A stretch of DNA of 64,000 nt from Riemerella anatipestifer (GCF_035666175.1 NZ_CP142016.1:558001-622000), one strand, 5' to 3'; shown: positions 37,026-45,098, counted from the first letter of the stretch. The notes: generated by a model from the letters alone, not told the origin. Made by a program: numbers and translations.

Positions 37026-37874
37026 ATGAAAATATTAGACAGTAGGAAAGAATTAGAAACTTATATTAAACATAATAAACTGAACGGCAATACCATAGGT
37101 TTTGCTCCTACTATGGGAGCTTTGCATAAGGGACACATTTCTCTCTACGAGGCAGCTAGACCTCACAACGATATTGTAGTTTCATCTATATTTGTTAATC
37201 CTACGCAGTTTAACAACCCTGACGACCTAGAGAAGTACCCAAGAACTCTAGAAGCGGATTTAGAAAAACTTAAAAAATCAAAATTAGTAGATGCTGTATA
37301 TGCCCCAAGTATAGAAGATATTTACCCCGAAAAATCCGTAGCGAAAAATTACGATTTTGATGGACTAGAAAACGAAATGGAAGGTAAAATGAGACCTGGT
37401 CATTTTGATGGTGTAGGCACAGTGGTAGAAGAGCTTTTCCGACAAGTACAACCAGACAACGCTTACTTCGGAGAGAAAGATTTCCAGCAACTTGCCATTA
37501 TCAGAAAGTTAGTGGAAAAGAAAAACTTTCCAATCAATATACACGGAGTGCCTATTTACAGAGAAGAAAATGGCCTAGCTATGAGCTCTAGAAATATGCG
37601 ATTATCCGAAGCTGAAAGAGAAGATGCCAAAATTATTTACGAAACCCTTTTAAAAGTAAATGATTGGTTTAGGGTTGTCAGTATTCCAGAAATAAAAGAG
37701 AGAGTACATTCCATTTTTGAAAAAGAAAAAAACTTTGATTTAGAATATTTTGTAATTGCTGATGAAAACACTTTAAAAGAACCCGATTTCTTCTATAAGG
37801 ACTGTTCTTACAGAGCTTTTATTGTTGTTCATGTAAATCAAGTAAGGCTTATAGATAATATGCATCTAGCCTAA
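37026..37874 (+). CDS. panC: Pantothenate synthetase
   Basis: This 282-residue enzyme has the ATP-binding TMGALHKGH (HxGH class), VNPTQFN, the pantoate-binding RPGHFDGVGTVV and a KMSSS-like AMSSRN. It condenses pantoate and beta-alanine to pantothenate on the way to coenzyme A. It is divergent from the gene at 36911, and the PorP/SprF gene follows after 18 bases. Confidence 0.96.
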   Translation: MKILDSRKELETYIKHNKLNGNTIGFAPTMGALHKGHISLYEAARPHNDIVVSSIFVNPTQFNNPDDLEKYPRTLEADLEKLKKSKLVDAVYAPSIEDIYPEKSVAKNYDFDGLENEMEGKMRPGHFDGVGTVVEELFRQVQPDNAYFGEKDFQQLAIIRKLVEKKNFPINIHGVPIYREENGLAMSSRNMRLSEAEREDAKIIYETLLKVNDWFRVVSIPEIKERVHSIFEKEKNFDLEYFVIADENTLKEPDFFYKDCSYRAFIVVHVNQVRLIDNMHLA

Positions 37875-37892
37875 TTTCCAAACAACCAAGCT

Positions 37893-38840
37893 ATGTATAA
37901 AAAGATTTTATTTACCATTTCTATTTTTATCACTATTATTTCCTATGCACAGGAGACACTTCCGTATTACCAACAATACTTATTAGATGGTAAATATCTC
38001 TTTAATCCTGCTCATTTTGGAGAAACAGACGACATTATAATCAATAGCCATTATCAAAAACAATTCTCCAAGCTAGAACATTACCCAAACACACAATCTA
38101 TAGGTGCACACGCCAATGTTACTGATAGACTTGGTGTAGGAGCTTACTTTTTCAGAGACCAAAACGGACCCATCTCTGCCAACGGTATCAATGTAGGAGC
38201 CGCTTACTTTATCCCAATAGATGATAATGAAAGAAAAAATCAATTTTCCTTTGGTACAAGTATCAACCTTTATAACTCCAATATAGATTTAGCTCTTCTT
38301 AATCCAAAAGATTCTGGCGACCCTCTAATACAAAGCGGTACTAATAGTGTATTTTTAACCTACGCTAACTTAGGCTTACAAGCTACTTACAATGGCTTTT
38401 TCGGTAGTTTTTCAGTAGTGGATATTCCTCTAAGTAAAACCACCTACATTGTTAATGGAATAGAACCTTCTCCCACCAAATTTTTCATCAATACTGGCTA
38501 CGATTGGGATTTTTCTGAGAATCTTTCGTTAGAACCCTCAGTTTTAATCAATTTGAATACCAACTCTTCTAGAATTATTGATGCTAATTTGTTGGCAAAA
38601 ATTAAAGACGAAGACAATTATTTCGCAGGAGGCATCAGCTACAGAACAGCCAAATCAGCATTTGGAAGCCAACAACTTAGTTTTTCTCCTCTTATCAAAC
38701 TTAAATTTAACCAATTTAGTTTCGGAGCTGCTTATAACATCAACCTCTCTCCTATTGCAGATTATGGTGGCAACAGCTTTATGATTAACTTAGGCTACGC
38801 TTTTGAAAACTTCATCAATACTAGAGGCTTCCGATATTAA
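37893..38840 (+). CDS. PorP/SprF-type outer-membrane protein
   Basis: This 315-residue protein has a signal peptide (cleavage after SYAQ). It then has the family start LPYYQQYLLDGKYLFNPAHFG, with later strands GVGAYFFRDQNGP and GAAYNINLSPIADYGG, ending in Tyr. PorP/SprF proteins are outer-membrane barrels linked to type IX secretion and surface anchoring; SprF is needed for the SprB adhesin. No large adhesin gene adjoins it here, so the partner is unknown. Confidence 0.88.
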   Translation: MYKKILFTISIFITIISYAQETLPYYQQYLLDGKYLFNPAHFGETDDIIINSHYQKQFSKLEHYPNTQSIGAHANVTDRLGVGAYFFRDQNGPISANGINVGAAYFIPIDDNERKNQFSFGTSINLYNSNIDLALLNPKDSGDPLIQSGTNSVFLTYANLGLQATYNGFFGSFSVVDIPLSKTTYIVNGIEPSPTKFFINTGYDWDFSENLSLEPSVLINLNTNSSRIIDANLLAKIKDEDNYFAGGISYRTAKSAFGSQQLSFSPLIKLKFNQFSFGAAYNINLSPIADYGGNSFMINLGYAFENFINTRGFRY

Positions 38841-38860
38841 ACATTAAAAATCATCTATCT

Positions 38861-39982
38861 TTGATATACTTACACATTCCGTTTTGCAAGCAAAAATGTA
38901 GTTATTGTAACTTTCACTTTTCCACTTCGTTGAAGTTGAAAGACGATATGCTTTTAGCCCTCAAAAAAGAGTTATCCCTAAGACAACACGAGTTAGAAAA
39001 CAAAAATCTACCATCATTATATTTTGGTGGCGGCACACCTTCTATCCTTAGCGTAGATGAAATACAAAGACTTATAGACGAGGTATTGAGATATTTTACA
39101 TTTAATTCTGATATAGAAATTACCTTAGAAGCAAACCCCGATGATTTAAACCAGTCCTTCTTAAAGGCTCTTTCTAACACGCCTATCAACAGGTTAAGCA
39201 TTGGTACTCAAAGTTTTTTTGAAGAAGATTTAAAACTTATGAACAGAGCCCACAGTGCTTCCGAAGCGGAAAGCTCTATAAAAAGAGCCCAAGACACAGG
39301 TTTTGAAAACATTAGTATAGATTTAATTTATGGCTCGCCAACTTCCAACCATTCTCTTTGGAAAGAAAGTTTACAAAAAAGTATAAAACTTCAAGTGCCA
39401 CACATCTCATCTTATGCCCTTACCGTAGAGCCCAAAACTGCTCTACAAAAGTGGATTGAACAGGAAAAAATCAATGCTCCAAAGGAAGAAGAACAACTTA
39501 TTGCTTTTCAATACCTTGCAGAAACACTTAAAGCAAATGGATTTGAACATTACGAAATCTCTAATTTCTCCAAACCAAACTATCATTCTAGGCATAATAC
39601 CGCTTATTGGAAAGGATTACCTTATTTAGGTATAGGACCTTCGGCTCATTCCTACGACGGACAAAAACAACGCAGTTGGAATATCGCTAATAATAGTTTA
39701 TATATCAAAAGTTTAGTAGAAAACTCACTTCCAAAAGAAACAGAAATTTTATCAGAAAAAGAACAATTTAACGAGCTCATTATGATAGGACTTCGTACCA
39801 AATGGGGCGTTGAATACAATATTATTAACCAATTTTCGGAAGAGATACTAAAGCCATTCCAAAAAAGCCTAGAAATAAAACTAGGTTCAGGAGTATTGAA
39901 ACTAGAAGACAATCAACTTTTTATACCAAAAGAACATTGGTTTATGGCAGATGGCATTATTTCTGATTTGTTTGTTGTCTAA
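38861..39982 (+). CDS. hemW: HemW-like radical SAM protein
   Basis: The 373 residues start with a TTG read as methionine, followed by IYLHIPFCKQKCSYCNF, the radical SAM C-x3-C-x2-C motif in its HemW setting. GGGTPS and the TQSF motif follow. The conserved N-terminus decides the unusual TTG start, because no ATG lies in frame nearby. HemW is a haem chaperone formerly misannotated as coproporphyrinogen oxidase; its length and the C-terminal HemN_C-like domain agree. Confidence 0.9.
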   Translation: MIYLHIPFCKQKCSYCNFHFSTSLKLKDDMLLALKKELSLRQHELENKNLPSLYFGGGTPSILSVDEIQRLIDEVLRYFTFNSDIEITLEANPDDLNQSFLKALSNTPINRLSIGTQSFFEEDLKLMNRAHSASEAESSIKRAQDTGFENISIDLIYGSPTSNHSLWKESLQKSIKLQVPHISSYALTVEPKTALQKWIEQEKINAPKEEEQLIAFQYLAETLKANGFEHYEISNFSKPNYHSRHNTAYWKGLPYLGIGPSAHSYDGQKQRSWNIANNSLYIKSLVENSLPKETEILSEKEQFNELIMIGLRTKWGVEYNIINQFSEEILKPFQKSLEIKLGSGVLKLEDNQLFIPKEHWFMADGIISDLFVV

Positions 39983-40020
39983 TTTGTCTATTTTTGTTCA
40001 TATTTAAAAAACCAAACACA

Positions 40021-40527
40021 ATGAAAAGAGTTATTATATTACTACTAACAGGGCTTTCGCTTATCTCTTGCCAAACTCAATACGGCATAAACGAAAACAA
40101 AGTACAAAGTTACATAGATAAAAATGAGTTTACCGTAATGGCAAAAAGGGCACTTCCTAATAATTACGATGTCATCAATATTGCACAATCGTTCCCTACC
40201 GTTGGAAGCAGAATGTTTGAACTAGATTACGGCTATGCCGTTACTCTAAAAAAAGATAGTCTATCCGTTAATCTCCCTTACTTTGGCAGAATGTTTAATG
40301 CTAGTCTAGACCCCTCTAAAAACAGTTTCAATACAGAGACAAAAGATTTCAAACTCTCCAAAAACAAAACTAAAAAAGGATACACCTATCATTTTAGTCT
40401 TTCTCATCCTGAGAATATGAGTGATATATACATTGATATTCTTAAAAACGGAAAAGCCTACATTTCTATCAACAGTAGAGATAGACAACCTATTTCCTAT
40501 GACGGCTACCTTGTAGAGCAACCTTAG
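40021..40527 (+). CDS. Small lipoprotein, function unknown
   Basis: From ATG 40021 the 168-residue protein has a clean lipoprotein signal with lipobox LSLISC. The mature part is probably beta-rich and is like DUF4251 proteins of Bacteroidetes (the central FGRMFNASLDP and a late MSDIYIDILKNGKAYISI). The DUF4251 match is from memory. A TTG at 39994 would add nine codons before the signal, and I rejected it. A strong terminator follows. Confidence 0.78.
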   Translation: MKRVIILLLTGLSLISCQTQYGINENKVQSYIDKNEFTVMAKRALPNNYDVINIAQSFPTVGSRMFELDYGYAVTLKKDSLSVNLPYFGRMFNASLDPSKNSFNTETKDFKLSKNKTKKGYTYHFSLSHPENMSDIYIDILKNGKAYISINSRDRQPISYDGYLVEQP

Positions 40528-40586
40528 ATTATAAGTTTTCAATATTCAATTTACCTATAAAAACCTGTGTATCATTAAGATGTTAT

Positions 40587-40626
40587 AAAAAGATAGACAT
40601 TAGAATCTTCTAATGTCTATCTTTTT
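40587..40626. terminator. Bidirectional terminator
   Basis: A 19-bp stem with a two-base loop (arm core AGATAGACATTAGAA) has T tracts on both strands, between convergent genes. Confidence 0.9.
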
Positions 40627-40648
40627 TATTTTCATATTTAGTCAATTT

Positions 40649-41023
40649 TTATCTATGCTGCCAACATCTACCTCCTCCTGAAACTTTTCTAGAACATGAA
40701 CCTCCTTTTTTAGTCAGAGCACCACAGTAGGAAGAGTACGAATATGACGAATAAGTTTTGGAGTGATGATTTTTTTTATGCTTTTTACTTTTTGTTTTTG
40801 GTAAGGCATGTTTAGCATGATGTCTATTTATACCACTTGACCGCTTAGAAGTAGAGGATGAAAAACCATATACCCGATCATTTGAATCACTATATCTCCA
40901 AGTATTATCATTATACAACACAACAGTTCTACCACTGGACAATTTTACTGTTTCAACTTTTTTCTGTGAAAGTCCTAACAATGGGATAACGAACATTGCT
41001 AATAAAAATAATTTTGTTTTCAT
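40649..41023 (-). CDS. Small secreted Cys/His-motif protein
   Basis: This 124-residue protein has a signal peptide cleaved after LGLSQ, then VKLSSGRTVVLYNDNTWRY, a start shared with many small Bacteroidetes exported proteins. A basic, His/Lys-rich linker leads to a C-terminal CGALTKKGGSC...GGGRCWQH motif, as in DUF5763-type proteins, which may bind a metal. The function is unknown. It is the last chromosomal gene before the prophage. Confidence 0.7.
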   Translation of the reverse strand: MKTKLFLLAMFVIPLLGLSQKKVETVKLSSGRTVVLYNDNTWRYSDSNDRVYGFSSSTSKRSSGINRHHAKHALPKTKSKKHKKNHHSKTYSSYSYSSYCGALTKKGGSCSRKVSGGGRCWQHR

Positions 41024-41268
41024 AAATTATAAATTAAAGTTTTATATTTTACTTCTAAATTTATTTTTTTTGATCAGCTATGAGATTATATTTTTAACTA
41101 AAAAAGATTAAAAAATCTCTTTTAGTTACTATGCAAACCTCTATTTTACTAAATATTTTAGCAAAGAGAAGCATTTTTTCTACAGTAGTAAAAAAATCTA
41201 CTGATAATAACCAATGATTAGTCTAACAAAGATAAATAAAATTTATTCTAAAAATTAGGAATAAAAAA

Positions 41269-41289
41269 AGCTATTGTATATCAACAGCT
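41269..41289 (-). terminator. Terminator of phage lysogeny transcript
   Basis: AGCTATTG and CAACAGCT pair (one mismatch) around a five-base loop. On the minus strand the hairpin is followed by a run of T's, so it fits the end of the leftward 43411-41398 transcript. Confidence 0.55.
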
Positions 41290-41302
41290 TAACTCATTTT
41301 TT

Positions 41303-41317
41303 GCGGAGAGAGAGGGA
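41303..41317. other. Candidate attachment site: tRNA-Ser 3'-end match
   Basis: On the minus strand these 15 bases read as a T-stem 3' half (CCCTC region), acceptor 3' half TCTCTCC and discriminator G of a tRNA-Ser. No tRNA is present around them. This is what an att core left by integration into a tRNA-Ser gene would look like. The match is short and could be chance. Confidence 0.4.
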
Positions 41318-41397
41318 AACTTTTTCCTCGTTTTCTCCTCAAAGTCCTCATTGATTTTCAACGCCTTACAATATCCGAATTGTTCTATTTTTAGCAA

Positions 41398-41661
41398 TTA
41401 TTGTTTACTTTTTGTTTTAATTTCAGCATCTGCTCTTCCAAAAATCCAATTAAAATCAATGTCATAAGCCTTTCCTATTTTATGTATCTGCTCAACGGTG
41501 AAGTGTGCGTTAATATCACTTATATCTTGTTTTTTAATTTTATTAAACCGTTGCTTTGAAATTCCTACTTCATCGTAAAATTCTTGGATTCTTTTTATTT
41601 TACCATTTTTCTTTAGGTATCTAGGCAGGCTTAATATTCTTTCGTCTATCGCTGTTTTCAT
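41398..41661 (-). CDS. Phage HTH DNA-binding protein
   Basis: The 87 residues contain a helix-turn-helix-like stretch (RIQEFYDEVGISKQRFNKIKK) and a later helix with FTVEQIHKIGKAYDIDFNWIFG, typical of small XRE-like regulators. It is the last gene of the leftward lysogeny block, 13 bases after the HNH gene. The role may be as a second repressor or an excision regulator; neither is shown. Confidence 0.65.
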   Translation of the reverse strand: MKTAIDERILSLPRYLKKNGKIKRIQEFYDEVGISKQRFNKIKKQDISDINAHFTVEQIHKIGKAYDIDFNWIFGRADAEIKTKSKQ

Positions 41662-41674
41662 CTTATAAGATTTG

Positions 41675-42655
41675 CTATCCTATTTTATTTGATTTTTTAC
41701 GGTTACACGGCTCACAAAGTAGCTGTATATTTCTATATGTGTTAGAGCCTCCTTTTGAAAAAGGCACAATGTGGTCAAATTCTAACTTTTCTGAACTGCC
41801 ACACTCCACACACTTTCCACCGTCTCTATTCCAAACCATATCCTTTACTTTTTGAGAAATATGTTCACGCTTATTTATTTTAGTTTTTGGTATAGCACCT
41901 TCATCTATCATTTTTTCCTTAACCTTCCTGTATAAATCTTTCTCCTTTTTCTGTTTTAATATTTTATTTCTAATTTCCTGTTCTTTACACCACTCTTCAT
42001 AACTTTGTTCTGATGGATTAAATCCTTTCTTTATCGCTGAATTATACTTTATTTTAGCAATACGCGAATAATAGTTATTGCTTATTCCATAGTGGGCTAT
42101 GTCGCTTGTATCATCTATTTTTTTTAGAATAATTTTTAAATTATCAATGTTTGATATTAGAGTCTCTCTTGCTTTATAGCCTTCAAACTTTCCTACAATT
42201 TTTGCTTTTTCAAGTTGTAATATTATTTTTTCAGCCCTATTGTAACTTATCTTAAGTTTTCTTTGTAGCATAGATGCCGATGCCTGCTGGGTTTCAACAA
42301 CAACTATTGCTGCCTCATCAAATAAAGAGTCTTTGTTATATATTTTTATGCTGTCTAATTCCTCCCTATCTTTTATTTCCCCTTTAGCATCTCTAAACTC
42401 ATACTCATTAAAAAATTTAATTTCTCCATCTGTTAACTCCGTAACCTTTATCTCTCTTTCATGACTTCCGCTTTCTTCATTTTCTCCCTGAGACGAATTA
42501 ACATCACTTTTAACCTCATTTCTATTTAGACTATTATATTGTTCTATTAACAATCTCTTTTCTTTAGCTTGCTTCCGATTTTGAACTATTAAAACAATGA
42601 CTATTACAGGAGAAACAAGAACGAAAAAAAACAATAAAACCCAAAGTATATCCAT
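41675..42655 (-). CDS. Membrane-anchored FtsK-gamma / HNH nuclease fusion
   Basis: Three parts are visible in 326 residues. An N-terminal membrane helix (about 3-24) comes first, then a polar linker. Residues 109-168 match the FtsK gamma winged helix (DEAAIVVVETQQASASMLQR, then YNRAEKIILQLEKAKIVG), which reads KOPS-type polarity sequences in FtsK. A charged helical segment precedes a C-terminal HNH endonuclease: CVECG, FDHIVPFSKGG, N and CEPCNRKKS, so both zinc cysteine pairs and the HNH residues are present. No FtsK motor is present. It lies between repressor and HTH genes, so it is probably expressed in the lysogen. Confidence 0.75.
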   Translation of the reverse strand: MDILWVLLFFFVLVSPVIVIVLIVQNRKQAKEKRLLIEQYNSLNRNEVKSDVNSSQGENEESGSHEREIKVTELTDGEIKFFNEYEFRDAKGEIKDREELDSIKIYNKDSLFDEAAIVVVETQQASASMLQRKLKISYNRAEKIILQLEKAKIVGKFEGYKARETLISNIDNLKIILKKIDDTSDIAHYGISNNYYSRIAKIKYNSAIKKGFNPSEQSYEEWCKEQEIRNKILKQKKEKDLYRKVKEKMIDEGAIPKTKINKREHISQKVKDMVWNRDGGKCVECGSSEKLEFDHIVPFSKGGSNTYRNIQLLCEPCNRKKSNKIG

Positions 42656-42667
42656 AATCTATTTTAA

Positions 42668-43411
42668 TTACATTGCTACTCTTTCAAACATCGCCCAAGC
42701 AACCACTTGAAACATCTTTGAAACAAAATCAATAGGCAACTCCTCAGGCTCATATCCTGAATGAACCTCTAATGGGTCAGGAATCAACACAAGTGTATTT
42801 GGGTCTCCTTTCTTTCTTTTTACCCTTTTTACGGTTCTCATTTCGTTTTTAGTAATGATACCATACAGCTCATTTGTTGGGAAATAAGTTTTCCAATCCT
42901 CTATTTGTCTAAGCCCTATAATGGCTCCACTAGGAATTACCTTTGATACAGAATTTCCCACTAGATTAGTAGCAAACTCTGCCCTTCTAAAATCTGGACT
43001 TTGGATATAAAATGATGGATTCCCAAGTGAAAAAATCTCATCAGAGTTCCAACCTCCAGCAAAATCAACATCATAATAAGGAGTGCCTTCCGATGGGGTT
43101 CTTTTTATCTCTGCGTCTAAAATTACTTTTACCCCCTCCCCTTTTATTGGAGTTTCTTCTGAAGGCTTTAGCATTTCGCCTTTGCCTGTTAGAAGCCAAA
43201 CCTCATTTAGCTCTGGAATTTTCCCTATTATTAAATTTTCATCAAATGTGTTCCTACTATACCAATTTGATAAAGTATTAGGGTTTATACCTAAAAATTC
43301 TGCAAACTTTTTTTTAGATTTAAACCCCTTATAATTCAAAATATCATTTAATATTTTAGATTTGTCAATCTCTATATTCACAATATCGTGAATTAAATTA
43401 TCTTTTTTCAT
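42668..43411 (-). CDS. Phage repressor, HTH plus S24 peptidase-like domain
   Basis: The 247 residues start with a helix-turn-helix domain (KKFAEFLGINPNTLSNWYSR). The C-terminal half resembles LexA/CI S24 domains, with a serine in GNSVSKVIPSGAII and a lysine-rich stretch (VKRVKRKKG) near the expected catalytic lysine. It is the likely lysogeny repressor. An 18-bp dyad at 43376-43393 falls in its first codons, suggesting self-regulation. It is the first gene of the leftward block. Confidence 0.83.
   Translation of the reverse strand: MKKDNLIHDIVNIEIDKSKILNDILNYKGFKSKKKFAEFLGINPNTLSNWYSRNTFDENLIIGKIPELNEVWLLTGKGEMLKPSEETPIKGEGVKVILDAEIKRTPSEGTPYYDVDFAGGWNSDEIFSLGNPSFYIQSPDFRRAEFATNLVGNSVSKVIPSGAIIGLRQIEDWKTYFPTNELYGIITKNEMRTVKRVKRKKGDPNTLVLIPDPLEVHSGYEPEELPIDFVSKMFQVVAWAMFERVAM
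43376..43393. promoter_or_regulatory. Operator 1 of phage repressor
   Basis: ATTCAC-AATATC-GTGAAT is a dyad of six-base perfect arms. It covers the -33 position of the rightward TATCTTTG promoter (43411-43418) and the first codons of the repressor gene. Confidence 0.6.
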
Positions 43412-43418
43412 ATCTTTG
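43411..43418 (+). promoter_or_regulatory. -7 element of rightward promoter at repressor start
   Basis: TATCTTTG fits TAnnTTTG and could drive the small gene at 43443. The -33 position (about 43388) falls in operator 1 and is a poor match. Confidence 0.45.
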
Positions 43419-43442
43419 CTATTACTAATAATTTTACATCAA

Positions 43443-43616
43443 ATGGAAAACCGAAGATATTGGGCGGTAATCAAAACAAATAATCTTATTGACGCAAAAG
43501 AACTGTTCAAAAACATAAAAGACCTAAGCGACAAGGAATTTGAGTATTATGCCATTTTATACAATGGAGACCACTCTTGCACACTTCATAAAGTCCATTT
43601 TATATTAAAGAGCTAG
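43443..43616 (+). CDS. Small phage protein, unknown
   Basis: A 57-residue protein starts MENRRYWAVIKTNNLIDA and has no motif I recognise. It is divergent from the repressor (31 bases between start codons), with operator 1 and a -7 element just upstream. Upstream in-frame codons to 43416 exist, but ATG 43443 better fits the promoter. The 3' end overlaps the opposing gene at 43605 by 12 bases. Confidence 0.55.
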   Translation: MENRRYWAVIKTNNLIDAKELFKNIKDLSDKEFEYYAILYNGDHSCTLHKVHFILKS

Positions 43617-43859
43617 TTCTATCATTTTCAATACTTCATCGTAAGGTTTGTTCACTTGAACAGGCGTATTCTTACTATCAATAACCTGCGTTATTGGCTC
43701 CACTCCTTTATTTACATAAAACACTCCTGCTAGTGTATTAACTACAATTTCAGTAACATCTGGAAAATGCTTAGTTGCTGATACACACACGATATGACTA
43801 ATGTTAATTAACATCTTCTTATCTTTTGTTTCTACTTCTATAAACCCTTTCATAATCAC
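43605..43859 (-). CDS. Small phage protein, unknown
   Basis: An 84-residue protein (or 82 from the second ATG, 43853) starts KGFIEVETKDKKMLINI, a predicted beta-rich fold. It reads leftward from the region holding operators 2 and 3, whose minus-strand -7 (TATTTTTG, 43901-43894) is 35 bases upstream. It is expected to be expressed with the lysogeny side of the switch. Confidence 0.6.
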   Translation of the reverse strand: MIMKGFIEVETKDKKMLINISHIVCVSATKHFPDVTEIVVNTLAGVFYVNKGVEPITQVIDSKNTPVQVNKPYDEVLKMIELAL

Positions 43860-43893
43860 TATTTTTTTACACTGATTTTCAGGTAATTAACAA

Positions 43894-43901
43894 CAAAAAT
43901 A
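43894..43901 (-). promoter_or_regulatory. -7 element of leftward promoter
   Basis: On the minus strand this reads TATTTTTG (TAnnTTTG). It partly overlaps operator 2 and precedes the 43859 gene. The -33 part is weak. Confidence 0.45.
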
Positions 43902-43916
43902 CACTTTTATGTGAAT
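43899..43916. promoter_or_regulatory. Operator 2 of phage repressor
   Basis: ATACAC-TTTTAT-GTGAAT is an imperfect dyad of the same length and spacing as operators 1 and 3. It overlaps the leftward -7 element. Confidence 0.6.
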
Positions 43917-43919
43917 TTA

Positions 43920-43952
43920 TTTTGTAAATATTCACATCATTGTGTATATTTG
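43920..43952 (+). promoter_or_regulatory. Early rightward phage promoter
   Basis: TTTTG (43920-43924) and TATATTTG (43945-43952) are 20 bases apart, a canonical Bacteroidetes -33/-7 pair. Operator 3 occupies the spacer and touches the -7. It drives the early operon starting at 43992. Confidence 0.75.
43930..43947. promoter_or_regulatory. Operator 3 of phage repressor
   Basis: ATTCAC-ATCATT-GTGTAT is the third copy of the 18-bp dyad, inside the early promoter. Operators 2 and 3 are mirror images around base 43923. Confidence 0.6.
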
Positions 43953-43991
43953 CATTATCAAATTATCAAAAACAAAAATAATAAAAAATAA

Positions 43992-44225
43992 ATGGTTTCG
44001 AGTAAGAAAATAACAGAAATGTTCAAGGCACTTTCTCCAAAAAGAAAAGAAAAGGTAACTCACGCTATATATGAAAAATTTGGCGTTGGCACTCAAAGCT
44101 CAAGAAATGCTTGGTTTTATTCTGGCAAGATACCTGACGACAAAATAGAAGGTTGCCACAAAATAGTGAGCGAAGAACTTAAAGAACAATTAAAAGAAAT
44201 ACAAAGTCTTATAGATGTAATATGA
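43992..44225 (+). CDS. Cro-like early phage protein
   Basis: This 77-residue basic protein starts VSSKKITEMFKALSPKRKEKV and has a central stretch compatible with a helix-turn-helix. It is the first gene behind the operator-controlled early promoter, the position of Cro in lambdoid phages. The Cro call rests on position more than on sequence. It overlaps the next gene by four bases. Confidence 0.6.
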   Translation: MVSSKKITEMFKALSPKRKEKVTHAIYEKFGVGTQSSRNAWFYSGKIPDDKIEGCHKIVSEELKEQLKEIQSLIDVI

Positions 44226-44440
44226 CAACTCAAGACAAACTAAAATTAGCAAAAAGTCTGCTGGATTCTATACCCTCTCAAGAGAGATTAGAATTTTTAA
44301 AACAAGAGATACCGGGGGCGGTAGAAACAAAAATGCAAATGCTAGAGAGGTTGGCAGAGATGAAGGCAGACACTAAGCTAATGAAGAAGTTTCAAATAGT
44401 ACAAAAACCAAAGAGAAAAAGAACAAAAAAAGCCCTCTAA
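44222..44440 (+). CDS. Small basic phage protein
   Basis: A 72-residue helical protein starts TTQDKLKLAKSLLDSI and ends in a very basic tail (KPKRKRTKKAL). Start and stop overlap with the previous gene (ATGA), so translation is coupled. Its function is unknown. Confidence 0.6.
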   Translation: MTTQDKLKLAKSLLDSIPSQERLEFLKQEIPGAVETKMQMLERLAEMKADTKLMKKFQIVQKPKRKRTKKAL

Positions 44441-44496
44441 CGGCAATTAGAGAGCAAGTTTAAAATCACGCATTAAAAAATAATACGCAAAACACT

Positions 44497-44865
44497 ATGG
44501 CAAAGATAGAAAAAACAATCCAAACAGTAAAATCGCTTAACATTTTAGAAGCGTTAATATCTACCAAAGGCGACTGGTATATTATAGAAACCAACGAGCA
44601 AAACGGCGTACATATTAAAGACAGAGAAATAACCCTAAAAAATGGCTTCTCCTTATTTTTTGATGCTATGTTATTCTACGGCACAACTCTAAACTACGAC
44701 TACACAAAAGAGCAAGTTTTCAATGAAGTAAAGAACTACGAAAATGTAGCGGTAAACCTAACTTATGTAGAAGACAACGACTTTAATTCTGTTGAAATAG
44801 ACCCAATAGAAAAAAAAGCGATAGAGAACTACATAGAAAAACACCTAGAAATAAATCTAATATAG
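44497..44865 (+). CDS. Phage protein, unknown
   Basis: A 122-residue acidic protein with no motif I recognise, starting AKIEKTIQTVKSLNIL. It lies in the early operon after a short gap containing a small hairpin (CTCTAA/TTAGAG). Confidence 0.6.
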   Translation: MAKIEKTIQTVKSLNILEALISTKGDWYIIETNEQNGVHIKDREITLKNGFSLFFDAMLFYGTTLNYDYTKEQVFNEVKNYENVAVNLTYVEDNDFNSVEIDPIEKKAIENYIEKHLEINLI

Positions 44866-44867
44866 CG

Positions 44868-45053
44868 ATGAAAACCCTATCAAAAATAACAACAATAACA
44901 GCAATTATATACGCCTTTCTAGTTTCAGAAAGCCACGATATAGGGGCTTTAACAACTGCAACAGGGCTTTTGTTGATGAGTCTTTTTATGAATATCAAAG
45001 AGCAAGAAATCACAAACTTTTTCAGAGATGAAAGCGAAGATAAAGCAATATAA
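44868..45053 (+). CDS. Small phage membrane protein
   Basis: A 61-residue protein has two hydrophobic stretches (about 8-20 and 28-42) and an acidic tail. It starts two bases after the preceding stop. Its function is unknown. Confidence 0.58.
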   Translation: MKTLSKITTITAIIYAFLVSESHDIGALTTATGLLLMSLFMNIKEQEITNFFRDESEDKAI

Positions 45054-45062
45054 AACACAAAA

Positions 45063-45098
45063 GGCAAAGCGAATAGGTTACTACCTATGGTTGTTGCC
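45063..45098 (+). other. Stem-loop in early operon gap
   Basis: ATAGGT and ACCTAT (four-base loop) are nested in GGCAA and TTGCC. No T run follows, so it is not a simple terminator; it could be a processing site. Confidence 0.4.

Larger units (their letters stand above)
41024..41397. other. Intergenic border between chromosome and prophage
   Basis: This 374-base AT-rich gap has no convincing gene. It contains a weak hairpin (CTAAAAAAGATT at 41098-41109 with AATCTCTTTTAG at 41114-41125), the terminator of the phage lysogeny block (41269-41289) and the tRNA-Ser-like fragment at 41303-41317. Confidence 0.6.
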
